Shown: piece by piece, positions 35,701-49,694 of the stretch
How the letters are laid out: the number at the start of each line of letters is the position of its first letter
Position numbering within the stretch: the stretch's first letter is position 1
Assembly (NCBI GenBank): GCA_039654915.1
Contig: CM077595.1
Coordinates: forward strand, 52,359,501 to 52,423,500
Length of the DNA: 64,000 bases
DNA from: Aquilaria yunnanensis
Lineage: Eukaryota > Streptophyta > Magnoliopsida > Malvales > Thymelaeaceae
Direction of reading: 5' to 3'
Translations under genes and position numbers: made by a program
The notes under the pieces: generated by a model
Told to the model about the DNA's origin: nothing
What the model saw: only the letters and a program-made list of their open reading frames with translations
Databases searched by the model: none

Positions 35701-38195
35701 TGAATGTTTCCATTTCATTCCAAACAAGTTTTGAATGTTTCCATTTATTCCAAACAAGCTGTGATTGTTTCTATTTCCTTCCAAAGAAGTTGTGAAGGTT
35801 TCCATTTCATTTGAAACTAGTTGTGAATGTTCCCATTTCCTTCCAAACAAGTTGTGAATGTTTCCATTTCTTTCCAAAGAAGTTGTGAATGGTTTCCATT
35901 TCATTCCAAACAAGCTGTGAGTGTTTCCACTTCATCACAAACAAGCTGTGATTGTTTCCCTTTCATTCCAAAGAAGTTGTGAAGGTTTCCATTTCATGTG
36001 AAACAAGTTGTGAATGTTTCCATTTCATTCCAAACAAGTTGTGAATGTTTCCATTTCAATCAAAACTAGTTGTGAATGTTTCCATTTCATTCCAAACAAG
36101 AGTTGAATGTGTCCATTTCTTTCCAAACAAGTTGTGATTGTTTCCATTTCAATCAAAACTAGTTGTGAATGTTTCCATTTCATTCCACACAAGTTGTGAA
36201 TGTTTCCATTCCATTCCAAAAAAGTTGTGCATGTTTCAAATTCATTCCGAAGAAGTTGTGACTGTTTCCAACTCATTCGAAACAAGTTGTCACTCTTTCC
36301 ATTTCATTTCAAACAAGTTGTAAACGTTTCCATTTCTTTCCAAAGAGGTTGCAAATGTTTCTTTTTCATTCCAGACAATGTGTGAGTGTGTCCACTTCAT
36401 TCCAAACAAGTTTTGAATGTTTCCTTTCATTCGAAACTAGTTCTGAATGTCCCAATTTCATCCCAAAGAAGTTGTGAATGTCTCCATTTCATCCCCAACA
36501 AGTTGTGAGTGTTTCCACTTCATTACAACCACGCTGTGATTGTTTCTATTTCCGTCCAAAGAAGTTGTGAAGGTTTCCATTTCATTTGAAACAAGTCGTG
36601 AATGTTTCCATTTGCTTCCAAGCAAGTTTTGAATGTTTCCATTCATTCCAAACTAGTTGTGAATGTTTCCATTTCATTCCAAACAAGTTGTGAATGTTTC
36701 AATTTCTTTCCAAACAAGTTGTGAATGTTTCAATTTCTTTCCAAACAAGTTGTGAATGTTTCCATTTCAATCAAAACTAGTTGCGAATGTTTCCATTTCG
36801 TTCCAAACAAGTTGTGAATTTTTCCTTTTCAATCAAAACTAGTTGTGAATGTTTCAATTTCATTCCAATCAAGTTGTGAATGTTTCCATTTCTTTCCAAA
36901 CAAGTTGGGCATGTTTCAAACTCATTCCGAGGAAGTTGTGACTGTTTCCAACTGATTCCAAACAAGTCTTCACTGTTTCCATTTCCTTTCGAACAAGTTG
37001 TGAATGTTTCCATTTCTTTCCAAAGAGGTTACGAATGTTTCTATTTCGTTCCAGACAATGTGTGAGTGTGTCCAATTCATTCCAAACAAGTTTTGAATGT
37101 TTCCGTTCATTCCAAACTAGTTCTGAATGCCCAAATTTCATTCCAAAGAAGTTGTGAATGTTTCCATTTCATTCCAAACAAGTTTTGAGTGTTTCCACTT
37201 CGTTACATACAAGCTGTGATGTTTCCATTTCATTCCAAAGAAGTTGTGAAGGTTTGCATTTCATTGGAAACAAGTTGTGAACCTTTCCATTTCATTCCAA
37301 ACAAGTTTTGAATGTTTCCATTCATTCCAAACTAGTTGAGAATGTCCCCATTTCATTCCAAACAAGTTGTGAATCTTTCCATTTCATTCCAAACAAGTTG
37401 TGAATGTCCCCATTTCGTTCCAAACAAGTTGTGAATGTTTCCTTTTCATTCGAAACAAGTTTTGAATGTTTCCATTCATTCCAAACTAGTTGTGAATGTC
37501 CCAATTTCATTCCAAACAAATTGTGAATGTTTCCATTTCATTCCAAACAAGTTGTGAATGTTTCCCTTTCAATCAAAACTAGTTGTGAATGTTTCCATTT
37601 CATTTGGAACAAGTTGTGAATGTTTCCAATGCTTTCCAAACTCATTCGAAACAAGTTGTCACTCTTTCCTTTCATTTCAAACAAGTTGTGAATGTTTCCA
37701 TATCTTTCCAGAGAGGTTGTGAATGTTTCTATTTCATTCCAGACACTGTGTGAGTGTGTCCACTTCATTCCAAACATGTTTTGAACGTTTCCATTCATTC
37801 CAAACAGGTTCTGAATGTCCCAATTTCATTCCAAAGAAGTTGTGAATGTTTCCATTTCATTTGAAACAAGTTGTGAATCTTTCCATTTCATTCCAAACAA
37901 GTTGTGAATGTTTCCCTTTCAATCAAAACTAGTTGTGAATGTTTCCATTTCATTCGGAACAAGTTGTGAATGTTTCCAATTCTTTCCAAACAAGTTGGGC
38001 ACGTTTCAAACTCATTCCAAAGAAGTTGGAGTGTTTCCAACTCTTTCCAAACAAGTTTTGAATGTTTCCATTCATTCCAAACTAGTTCTGAATGTCCCAA
38101 TTTCATTCCAAAGAAGTGGTGAACGTTTCCACTTCACTACAAACAAGCTGTGATTGTTTCTATTTCCTTCCAAAGAAGTTGTGAAGGTTTCCAGT
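35701..38195 (+). repeat. Satellite block between the two 745-bp HOR tracts
   Basis: 31-bp monomers throughout. Part of it (about 36780-37150) resembles 26690-26960 and 28800-29110. No regular higher-order period seen. Confidence 0.87.
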
Positions 38196-41100
38196 TCATT
38201 TGAAACAAGTTGTGAATGTTTCCATTTCATTCCAAACAAGTTTTGAATGTTTCCATTCATTCCAAACTAGTTGTGAATGTTCCCATTTCATTCCAAACAA
38301 CTTGTGAATGTTTCCATTTCTTTCCAAACAAGTTGTGAATGTTTCCATTTCATCCCAAACAACTTGTGAGTGTTTCCACTTCATTACAAACAAGCTGTGA
38401 TTGTTTCTATTTCCTTCCAAAGAAGTTGTGAAGGTTTCCATGTCATTTGAAACAAGTTGTGAATGTTTCCATTTCATTTCAAACAGGTTGTGAATGTTTC
38501 CATTTCTTTCCAAACAAGTTGTGAATGTTTCCATTTCAATCAAAACTAGTTGTGAATGTTTCCATTTCATTCCAAACAAGTTGTGAATGTTTCAAATTCA
38601 TTCCGAAGAAGTTGTGACTGTTTCCAACTCATTCGAACAAGTTGTCACTGTTTCCATTTCATTTCAAACAAGTTGTGAATGTTTCCATTTCTTTCCAAAG
38701 AGGTTGCAAATGTTTCTATTTCATTCCAGACAATGTGTGAGTGTGTCCACTTCATTCCAAACAAGTTTTGAATGTTTCCATTCACTCCAAACTAGTTCTG
38801 AATGGCCCAAATTCATTCCAAAGAAGTTGTTGTGAATGTTTCCATGTCATCCCAAACAAGTTGTGAGTGTTTCCACTTCATTACAAACAAGCTGTGATTG
38901 TTTCTATTTCCTTCCAAAAGAAGTTGTGAAGGTTTCCAGTTCATTTGAAACAAGTTGTGAATGTTTCCATTTCATTCCAAACAAGTTTTGAATGTTTCCA
39001 TTCATTCCAAACTAGTTGTGAATGTTCCCATTTCATTCCAAACAACTTGTGAATGTTTCCATTTCTTTCCAAACAAGTTGTGAATGTTTCCATTTCATCC
39101 CAAACAACTTGTGAGTGTTTCCACTTCATTACAAACAAGCTGTGATTGTTTCTATTTCCTTCCAAAGAAGTTGTGAAGGTTTCCATGTCATTTGAAACAA
39201 GTTGTGAATGTTTCCATTTCATTTCAAACAGGTTGTGAAGGTTTCCATTTCTTTCCAAACAAGTTGTGAATGTTTCCATTTCAATCAAAACTAGTTGTGA
39301 ATGTTTCCATTTCATTCCAAACAAGTTGTGAATGTTTCAAATTCATTCCGAAGAAGTTGTGACTGTTTCCAACTCATTCGAACAAGTTGTCACTGTTTCC
39401 ATTTCATTTCAAACAAGTTGTGAATGTTTCCATTTCTTTCCAAAGAGGTTGCAAATGTTTCTATTTCATTCCAGACAATGTGTGAGTGTGTCCACTTCAT
39501 TCCAAACAAGTTTTGAATGTTTCCATTCACTCCAAACTAGTTCTGAATGGCCCAAATTCATTCCAAAGAACTTGTTGTGAATGTTTCCATGTCATCCCAA
39601 ACAAGTTGTGAGTGTTTCCACTTCATTACAAACAAGCTGTGATTGTTTCTATTTCCTTCCAAAAGAAGTTGTGAAGGTTTCCAGTTCATTTGAAACAAGT
39701 TGTGAATGTTTCCATTTCATTCCAAACAAGTTTTGAATGTTTCCATTCATTCCTAACTAGTTGTGAATGTTCCCATTTCATTCCAAACAACTTGTGAATG
39801 TTTCCATTTCTTTCCAAACAAGTTGTGAATGTTTCCATTTCATCCCAAACAACTTGTGAGTGTTTCCACTTCATTACAAACAAGCTGTGATTGTTTCTAT
39901 TTCCTTCCAAAGAAGTTGTGAAGGTTTCCATGTCATTTGAAACAAGTTGTGAATGTTTCCATTTCATTTCAAACAGGTTGTGAAGGTTTCCATTTCTTTC
40001 CAAACAAGTTGTGAATGTTTCCATTTCAATCAAAACTAGTTGTGAATGTTTCCATTTCATTCCAAACAAGTTGTGAATGTTTCAAATTCATTCCGAAGAA
40101 GTTGTGACTGTTTCCAACTCATTCGAACAAGTTGTCACTGTTTCCATTTCATTTCAAACAAGTTGTGAATGTTTCCATTTCTTTCCAAAGAGGTTGCAAA
40201 TGTTTCTATTTCATTCCAGACAATGTGTGAGTGTGTCCACTTCATTCCAAACAAGTTTTGAATGTTTCCATTCACTCCAAACTAGTTCTGAATGGCCCAA
40301 ATTCATTCCAAAGAAGTTGTTGTGAATGTTTCCATGTCATCCCAAACAAGTTGTGAGTGTTTCCACTTCATTACAAACAAGCTGTGATTGTTTCTATTTC
40401 CTTCCAAAAGAAGTTGTGAGGGTTTCCAGTTCATTTGAAACAAGTTGTGAATGTTTCCATTTCATTCCAAACAAGTTTTGAATGTTTCCATTCATTCCAA
40501 ACTAGTTGTGAATGTTCCCATTTCATTCCAAACAACTTGTGAATGTTTCCATTTCTTTCCAAACAAGTTGTGAATGTTTCCATTTCATCCCAAACAACTT
40601 GTGAGTGTTTCCACTTCATTACAAACAAGCTGTGATTGTTTCTATTTCCTTCCAAAGAAGTTGTGAAGGTTTCCATGTCATTTGAAACAAGTTGTGAATG
40701 TTTCCATTTCATTTCAAACAGGTTGTGAATGTTTCCATTTCTTTCCAAACAAGTTGTGAATGTTTCCATTTCAATCAAAACTAGTTGTGAATGTTTCCAT
40801 TTCATTCCAAACAAGTTGTGAATGTTTCAAATTCATTCCGAAGAAGTTGTGACTGTTTCCAACTCATTCGAACAAGTTGTCACTGTTTCCATTTCATTTC
40901 AAACAAGTTGTGAATGTTTCCATTTCTTTCCAAAGAGCTTGCAAATGTTTCTATTTCATTCCAGACAATGTGTGAGTGTGTCCACTTCATTCCAAACAAG
41001 TTTTGAATGTTTCCATTCACTCCAAACTAGTTCTGAATGGCCCAAATTCATTCCAAAGAAGTTGTGAATGTTTCCATGTCATCCCAAACAAGTTGTGAGT

Positions 41101-43030
41101 GTTTCCACTTCATTACAAACAAGCTGTGATTGTTTCTATTTCCTTCCAAAAGAAGTTGTGAAGGTTTCCAGTTCATTTGAAACAAGTTGTGAATGTTTCC
41201 ATTTCATTCCAAACAAGTTTTGAATGTTTCCATTCATTCCAAACTAGTTGTGAATGTTCCCATTTCATTCCAAACAACTTGTGAATGTTTCCATTTATTT
41301 CCAAACAAGTTGTGAATGTTTCCATTTCATCCCAAACAACTTGTGAGTGTTTCCACTTCATTACAAACAAGCTGTGATTGTTTCTATTTCCTTCCAAAGA
41401 AGTTGTGAAGGTTTCCATGTCGTTTGAAACAAGTTGTGAATGTTTCCATTTCATTTCAAAGAGGTTGTGAATGTTTCCATTTCTTTCCAAACAAGTTGTG
41501 AATGTTTCCATTTCAATCAAAACTAGTTGTGAATGTTTCCATTTCATTCCAAACAAGTTGTGAATGTTTCAAATTCATTCCGAAGAAGTTGTGACTGTTT
41601 CCAACTCATTCGAACAAGTTGTCACTGTTTCCATTTCATTTCAAACAAGTTGTGAATGTTTCCATTTCTTTCCAAAGAGCTTGCAAATGTTTCTATTTCA
41701 TTCCAGACAATGTGTGAGTGTGTCCACTTCATTCCAAACAAGTTTTGAATGTTTCCATTCACTCCAAACTTGTTCTGAATGGCCCAAATTCATTCCAAAG
41801 AAGTTGTGAATGTTTCCATGTCATCCCAAACAAGTTGTGAGTGTTTCCACTTCATTACAAACAAGCTGTGATTGTTTCTATTTCCTTCCAAAAGAAGTTG
41901 TGAAGGTTTCCAGTTCATTTGAAACAAGTTGTGAATGTTTCCATTTCATTCCAAACAAGTTTTGAATGTTTCCATTCATTCCAAACTAGTTGTGAATGTT
42001 CCCATTTCATTCCAAACAACTTGTGAATGTTTCCATTTCTTTCCAAACAAGTTGTGAATGTTTCCATTTCATCCCAAACAACTTGTGAGTGTTTCCACTT
42101 CATTACAAACAAGCTGTGATTGTTTCTATTTCCTTCCAAAGAAGTTGTGAAGGTTTCCATGTCATTTGAAACAAGTTGTGAATGTTTCCATTTCATTTCA
42201 AACAGGTTGTGAATGTTTCCATTTCTTTCCAAACAAGTTGTGAATGTTTCCATTTCAATCAAAACTAGTTGTGAATGTTTCCATTTCATTCCAAACAAGT
42301 TGTGAATGTTTCAAATTCATTCCGAAGAAGTTGTGACTGTTTCCAACTCATTCGAACAAGTTGTCACTGTTTCCATTTCATTTCAAACAAGTTGTGAATG
42401 TTTCCATTTCTTTCCAAAGAGCTTGCAAATGTTTCTATTTCATTCCAGACAATGTGTGAGTGTGTCCACTTCATTCCAAACAAGTTTTGAATGTTTCCAT
42501 TCACTCCAAACTAGTTCTGAATGGCCTAAATTCATTCCAAAGAAGTTGTGAATGTTTCCATGCCATCCCAAACAAGTTGTGAGTGTTTCCACTTCATTAC
42601 AAACAAGCTGTGATTGTTTCTATTTCCTTCCAAAAGAAGTTGTGAAGGTTTCCAGTTCATTTGAAACAAGTTGTGAATGTTTCCATTTCATTCCAAACAA
42701 GTTTTGAATGTTTCCATTCATTCCAAACTAGTTGTGAATGTTCCCATTTCATTCCAAACAACTTGTGAATGTTTCCATTTCTTTCCAAACAAGTTGTGAA
42801 TGTTTCCATTTCATCCCAAACAACTTGTGAGTGTTTCCACTTCTTACAAACAAGCTGTGATTGTTTCTATTTCCTTCCAAAGAAGTTGTGAAGGTTTCCA
42901 TGTCATTTGAAACAAGTTGTGAATGTTTCCATTTCATTTCAAACAGGTTGTGAATGTTTCGATTTCTTTCCAAACAAGTTGTGAATGTTTCCATTTCAAT
43001 CAAAACTAGTTGTGAATGTTTCCATTTCAT
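38196..43030 (+). repeat. Satellite higher-order repeat, 745/742-bp period, block 2
   Basis: Units begin in phase at 38196, 38941, 39686, 40431, 41173, 41915 and 42657. The first three steps are 745 bp and the later ones 742 bp; the difference is one GTT triplet (GAAGTTGTTGTGAATG versus GAAGTTGTGAATG). Units are nearly identical to each other, so amplification is recent. The last unit is partial and carries small deletions. Confidence 0.92.
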
Positions 43031-46000
43031 TCCAAACCAGTTGTGAATATTTCCATTTCAATCAAAACTAGTTGTGAATGTTTCCATTTCATCCCAAACA
43101 AGTTGTCAGTGTTTCCACTTCATTACAAACAAGCTATGATTGTTTCTATTTCTTTCCAAAGAAGTTGTGAAGGTTTCCATTTCATTTGAAACAAGTTGTG
43201 AATGTTTCCATTTCATTCCAAACTAGTTGTGAATGTTTCCATTTCAATCAAAACTAGTTGTGAATGTTTCCATTTCATTTGAAACAAGTTGTGAATGTTT
43301 CCATTTCTCTCCAAACAAGTTGTGAATGTTTCAATTTCATTTGAAACAAGTTGTGAATGTTTCCATTTCTTTCCAAACAGGTTGTGAATGTTTCCATTTC
43401 AATCAAAACTAGTTGTGAATGTTTCCATTTCATTTGAAACAAGTTGTGAATGTTTCCATTTCTCTCCAAACAAGTTGTGAATGTTTCAATTTCAATAAAA
43501 ACTAGTTGTGAATGTTTCCATTTCATTTCAAACAAGTTGTGAATGTTTCCATTTCTTTCCAAAGAGGTTGCAAATGTTTCTATTTCATTCCAGACAACGT
43601 GTGAGTGTGTCCACTTCATTCCAAACAAGATTTGAATGTTTCCATTCATTCCAAACTAGTTCTGAATGTCCCAATTTAATTCCAAAGAAGTTGTGAATGT
43701 TTCCATTTCACTTGAAACAAGTTGTGAATGTTTCCATATCATTCCAAACAAGTTTTGAATGTTTCCATTCATTCCAAACTAGTTGTGAATGTCCCCATTT
43801 CATTCCAAACAAGTTGTGAATGTTTCCATTTCACTCGAAACAAGTTGTGAATGTGTTTCCATTCATTCCAAACTAGTGGTGAATGTCCCTATTTCATTCC
43901 AAACAAGTTGTGAATGTTTCCATTTCATTCCAAACAAGTTGTGAATGTTTCCCGTTCAATCAAAACTAGTTGTGAATGTTTCCATTTCATTCGGAACAAG
44001 TTGTGAATGTTTTCATTTCTTTCCAAACAAGTTGGGCATGTTTCAAACTCATTCCGAAGAAGTTGGACTGTTTCCAACTCAATCCAAACATGTTTTGAAT
44101 GTTTCCATTCATTCCAAACTAGTTCTGAATGTCTGAATTTCATTCCAAAGAAGTTGTGAATGTTTCCATTTCATCCCAAACAAGTTGTGAGTGTTTCCAC
44201 TTCATTACAAACAAGCTGTGATTGTTTCTATTTCCTTCCAAAGAAGTTGTGAAGGTTTCCATTTCATTTGAAACAAGTTGTGAATGTTTCCATTTCATTC
44301 AAAACAAGTTGTGAGTGTTTCCACTTTGTTACATACAAGCTGTGATGTTTCCATTTCATTCCAAAGAAGTTGTGAAGGTTTGCATTTCATTGGAAACAAG
44401 TTGTGAACCTTTCCATTCATTCCAAACAAGTTGTGCATGTTTCAAATTCATTCCGAAGAAGTTGTGACTGTTTCCAACTCATTCGAAACAAGTTGTCACT
44501 CTTTCCATTTCATTTCAAACAAGTTGTGAACGTTTCCATTCTTTCCAAACTAGTTCTGAATGTCCCAATTTCATTGCAAAGAAGTTGTGAATGTTTCCAT
44601 TTAATCCCAAACAAGTTGTGAGTGTTTCCACTTCACTACAAACAAGCTGTGATTGTTTCTATTTCCTTCCAAAGAAGTTGTGAAGGTTTCCATTTCATTT
44701 GAAACAAGTTGTGAATGTTTCCATTTTACTCCAAACAAGTTTTGAATGTTTCCATTCATTCCAAAATTGTTGTGAATGTTCCCATTTCATTCCAAACAAG
44801 TTGTGAATGTTTCCATTTCTTTCCAAAGAAGTTCTGAATGTTTCCATTTCATCCCAAACAACTTGTGAGTGTTTCCACTTCATTACAAACAAGCTGTTAT
44901 TGTTTCTATTTCCTTCCAAAGAAGTTGTGAAGGTTTCCATTTCATTTGAAACAAGTTTTGAATGTTTCCATTTCATTCCAAACAAGTTTTGAATGTTTCC
45001 ATTCATTCCAAACTAGTTGTGAATGTTCCCATTTCCTTCCAAACAAGTTGTGAATGTTTCCATTTCTTTCCAAAGAAGTTGTGAATGGTTTCCATTTCAT
45101 TCCAAACAAGCTGTGAGTGTTTCCACTTCATCACAAACAAGCTGTGATTGTTTCCCTTTCATTCCAAAGAAGTTGTGAAGGTTTCCATTTCATTTGAAAC
45201 AAGTTGTGAATGTTTCCATTTCATTCCAAACAAGTTTTGAATGTTTCCATTCAATCCAAACTAGTTGTGAATGTTCCCATTTCATTCCAAACAAGTTGTG
45301 AATGTTTCCATTTCAATCAAAACTAGTTGTGAATGTTTCCATTTCATTCCAAACAAGTTGTGAATGTTTCAAATTCATTCCGAAGAAGTTGTGACTGTTT
45401 CCAACTCATTCGAAACAAGTTGTCACTGTTTCCATTTCATTTCAAACAAGTTGTGAACGTTTCCATTTTTTTCCAAAGAGGTTGTGAATGTTTCTATTTC
45501 ATTCCAGACACTGTGTGAGTGTGTCCACTTCATTCCAAACAAGTTTTGAATGTTTCATGCATTTAAAACAAGTTTTGAATGTTTCCATGCATTCCAAACT
45601 AGTTGTGAATGTTTCCATTTCATTTGAAACAAGTTGTGACTGTTTCCACTTCATTACAAACAAGTTGTGATTGTTTCTATTTCCTTCGAAACAAGTTGTG
45701 AAGGTTTCCCTTTCATTTGAAGCGAGTTGGGAATGTTTCCATTTCATTCCAAACAAGTTTCGAATGTTTCCATTCATTCCAAACTAGTTGTGAATGTTCC
45801 CATTTCATTCCAAACAAGTTGTGAATGTTTCCATTTCTTTCCAAACAAGTTGTGAATGTTTCCATTTCATTCCAAACAAGTTGTGCATGTTTCAAATTCA
45901 TTCCAAAGAAGTTGTGACTGTTTCCAACTCAATCCAAACAAGTTGTCACTGTTTCCTTCTCATTTCAAACAAGTTGTGAATGTTTCCATTTCTTTCCAAA

Positions 46001-49000
46001 GAGGTTGCAAATGTTTCTACTTCATTCCAGACAATGTGTGAGTGTGCCCACTTCATTCTACCCAAGTTTTGAATGTTTCCATTCATTCCAAACTAGTTCT
46101 GAATGTCCTAATTTCATTCCAAAGAAGTTGTGAAAGTTTCCATTTCATTTGAAACAAGTTGTGAATGTTTCCATTTCTTTCCAGACAAGTTGTGAATGTT
46201 TCCAATTCAATCAAAACTAGTTGTGAATGTTTCCATTTCATTCCAAACAAGTTGTGCATGTTTCAAATTCATTCCGAACAAGTTGTGACTGTTTCAACTC
46301 ATTCGAAACAAGTTGTCACTGTTTCAATTTCATTTCAAACAAGTCGTGAATGTTTCCATTTCTTTCCAAAGAGGTTGTGAATGTTTCTATTTCATTCCAG
46401 ACACTGTGTGAGTGTGTCCACTTCATTCCAAACAAGTTTTGAATGTTTCCATTCATTCCAAACTAGTTCTAAATGTCCCAATTTCATTCCAAAGTAGTTG
46501 TGGATGTTTCCATTTCATCCCAAACAAGTTGTGAGTGTTTCCACTTCATTACAAACAAGCTGTGATTGTTTCTATTTCCTTCCAAAGAAGTTGTGAATGT
46601 TTCCATTTCATTCCAAACAAGTTGTGAATGTTTCCATTTCATTCCAAACAAGTTTTGAATGTTTCGATTAATTCCAAACTAGTTGTGAATGAACCCATTT
46701 CATTCCAAACAAGTTGTGAATGTTTCAATTTCTTTCCAAACAAGTTGTGAATGTTTCCATTTCAATCAAAACTAGTTGTGAATGTTTCCATTTCATTCCA
46801 AACAAGGTGTGAATGTGTCCATTTCTTTCCAAACAAGTTGTGAATGTTTCCATTTCATTCCAAACAAGTTGTGCATGTTTCAAATTCATTCCGAAGAAGT
46901 TGTGACTGTTTCCAACTCAATCCAAACAAGTTGTCACTGTTTCCATTTCATTTCAAACAAGTTGTGAATGTTTCCATTTCTTTCCAAAGAGGTTGCAAAT
47001 GTTTCTAGTTCATTCCAGACAATGTGTGAGTCTGTCCACTTCATTTCAAACAAGTTGTGAATGTTTCCATTTCTTTCCAAAGAGGTTGCAAATGTTTCTA
47101 TTTCATTCCAGACAATGTGTGAGTCTGTCCACTTCATTCCAAACAAGTTTTGAATGTTTTCATTCATTCCAAACAAGTTCTGAATGTCCCAATTTCATTC
47201 CAAAGAAGTTGTGAATGTTTCTATTTCATCCCAAACAAGTTGTGAGTGTTTCCACTTCATTATAAACAAGCTGTGATTGTTTCTATTTCCTTCCAAAGAA
47301 GTTGTGAGGGTTTCCATTTCATTTGAAACAAGTTGTGAATGTTTCCATTTCATTCCAAACAAGTTTTGAATGTTTCCATTCATTCCAAACTAGTTGTGAA
47401 TGTTCCCAATTCATTCCAAACAAGTTTTGAATGTTTCCATTTCCTTCCAAACAAGTTGTGAATGTTTCCATTTCAATCAAAACTAGTTGTCAATGTTTCC
47501 ATTTCATTCCAAACAAGTTGTGAATGTTTCCATTACATTCCAAAGAGGTTGCAAATGTTTCTACTTCATTCCAGACAACGTGTGAGTGTGCCCACTTCAT
47601 TCTACACAAGTTTTGAATGTTTCCATTCATTCCAACCTAGTTTTGAATGTCCCAATTTCATTCCAAAGAAGTTGTGAATGTTTTCATTTCATTTGAAACA
47701 AGTTGTGAATGTTTCCATTTCTTTCCAAACAAGTTGTGAATGTTTCCAATTCAATCAAAACTAGTTGTGAATGTTTCAATTTCATTCCAAACAAGTTGTG
47801 CATGTTTCAAATTCATTCCGAAGAAGTTGTGACTGTTTCAACTCATTCGAAACAAGTTGTCACTGTTTCCATTTCATTTCAAACAAGTCGTGAATGTTTC
47901 AATTTCTTTCCAAAGAGGTTGTGAATGTTTCTATTTTATTCCAGACACTGTGTGAGTGTGTCCACTTCATTCCAAACAAGTTTTGAATGTTTCCATTCAT
48001 TCCAAACTAGTTCTGAATGTCCCAATTTCATTCCAAAGTAGTTGTGAATGTTTCCATTTCATCCCAAACAAGTTGTGAGTGTTTCCACTTCATTAGAAAC
48101 AAGCTGTGATTGTTTCTATTTCCTTCCAAAGAAGTTGTGAAGGTTTCCATTTCATTTGAAACAAGTTGTGAATGTTTCCATTTCATTCCAAACAAGTTTT
48201 GAATGTTTCCATTCATTCCAAACTAGTTGTGAATGTTCCCATTTCATTCCAAACATGTTGTGAATGTTTCCATTTCTTTCCAAACAAGTTGTGAATGTTT
48301 CCATTTCATTCAAAACTAGTTGTGAATGTTTCCATTTCATTCCAAACAAGTTGTGAATGTTTCCATTTCATTCCAAAAAAGTTGTGCATGTTTCAAATTC
48401 ATTCCGAAGATGTTGTGACTGTTTCCAACTCATTCGAAACAAGTTGTCACTGTTTCCGTTTCATTTCAAACAAGTTGTGAACGTTTCCATTTCTTTCCAA
48501 AGAGGTTGTGAATGTTTCCATTTCATTCCAGACACTGTGTGAGTGTGTCCACTTCATTCCAAACAAGTTTTGAATGTTTCCATGCATTTAAAACTAGTTC
48601 TGAATGTCCCAATTTCATTCCAAACAAGTTGTGAACGTTTCCATTTCATTTGAAACAAGTTGTGACTGTTTCCACTTCATTACAAACAAGTTGTGATTGT
48701 TTCTATTTCCTTCCAAAGAAGTTGTGAAGGTTTCCATTTCATTTGAAGCAAGTTGGGAATGTTTCCATTTCATTCCAAACAAGTTTCGAATGTTTCCATT
48801 CATTCCAAACTAGTTGTGAATGTTCCCATTTCATTCCAAACAAGTTGTGAATGTTTCCATTTCTTTCCAAACAAGTTGTGAATGTTTCCATTTCAATCAA
48901 AACTAGTTGTGAATGTTTCCATTTCATTCCAAACAAGTTGTGAATGTTTCCATTTCATTCCAAACAAGTTGTGCATGTTTCAAATTCATTCCGAAGAAGT

Positions 49001-49694
49001 TGTGACTGTTTCCAACTCAATCCAAACAAGTTGTCACTGTTTCCATCTCATTTCAAACAAGTTGTGAATGTTTCCATTTCTTTCCAAAGAGGTTGCAAAT
49101 GTTTCTACTTCATTCCAGACAATGTGTGAGTGTGCCCACTTCATTCTACACAAGTTTTGAATGTTTCCATTCATTCCAAACTAGTTCTGAATGTCCTAAT
49201 TTCATTCCAAAGAAGTTGTGAAAGTTTCCATTTCATTTGAAACAAGTTGTGAATGTTTCCATTTCTTTCCAGACAAGTTGTGAATGTTTCCAATTCAATC
49301 AAAACTAGTTGTGAATGTTTCCATTTCATTCCAAACAAGTTGTGCATGTTTCAAATTCATTCCGAACAAGTTGTGACTGTTTCAACTCATTCGAAACAAG
49401 TTGTCACTGTTTCAATTTCATTTCAAACAAGTCGTGAATGTTTCCATTTCTTTCCAAAGAGGTTGTGAATGTTTCTATTTCATTCCAGACACTGTGTGAG
49501 TGTGTCCACTTCATTCCAAACAAGTTTTGAATGTTTCCATTCATTCCAAACTAGTTCTAAATGTCCCAATTTCATTCCAAAGTAGTTGTGAATGTTTCCA
49601 TTTCATCCCAAACAAGTTGTGAGTGTTTCCACTTCATTAGAAACAAGCTGTGATTGTTTCTATTTCCTACCAAAGAAGTTGTGAAGGTTTCCAT
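43031..49694 (+). repeat. Satellite block with 3088-bp offset duplication
   Basis: 31-bp monomers. The segment 45794-46600 recurs at 48882-49690 (offset 3088 bp). The sequence directly left of the solo copia LTR (48882-49694) recurs at 51934-52746. Confidence 0.88.
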
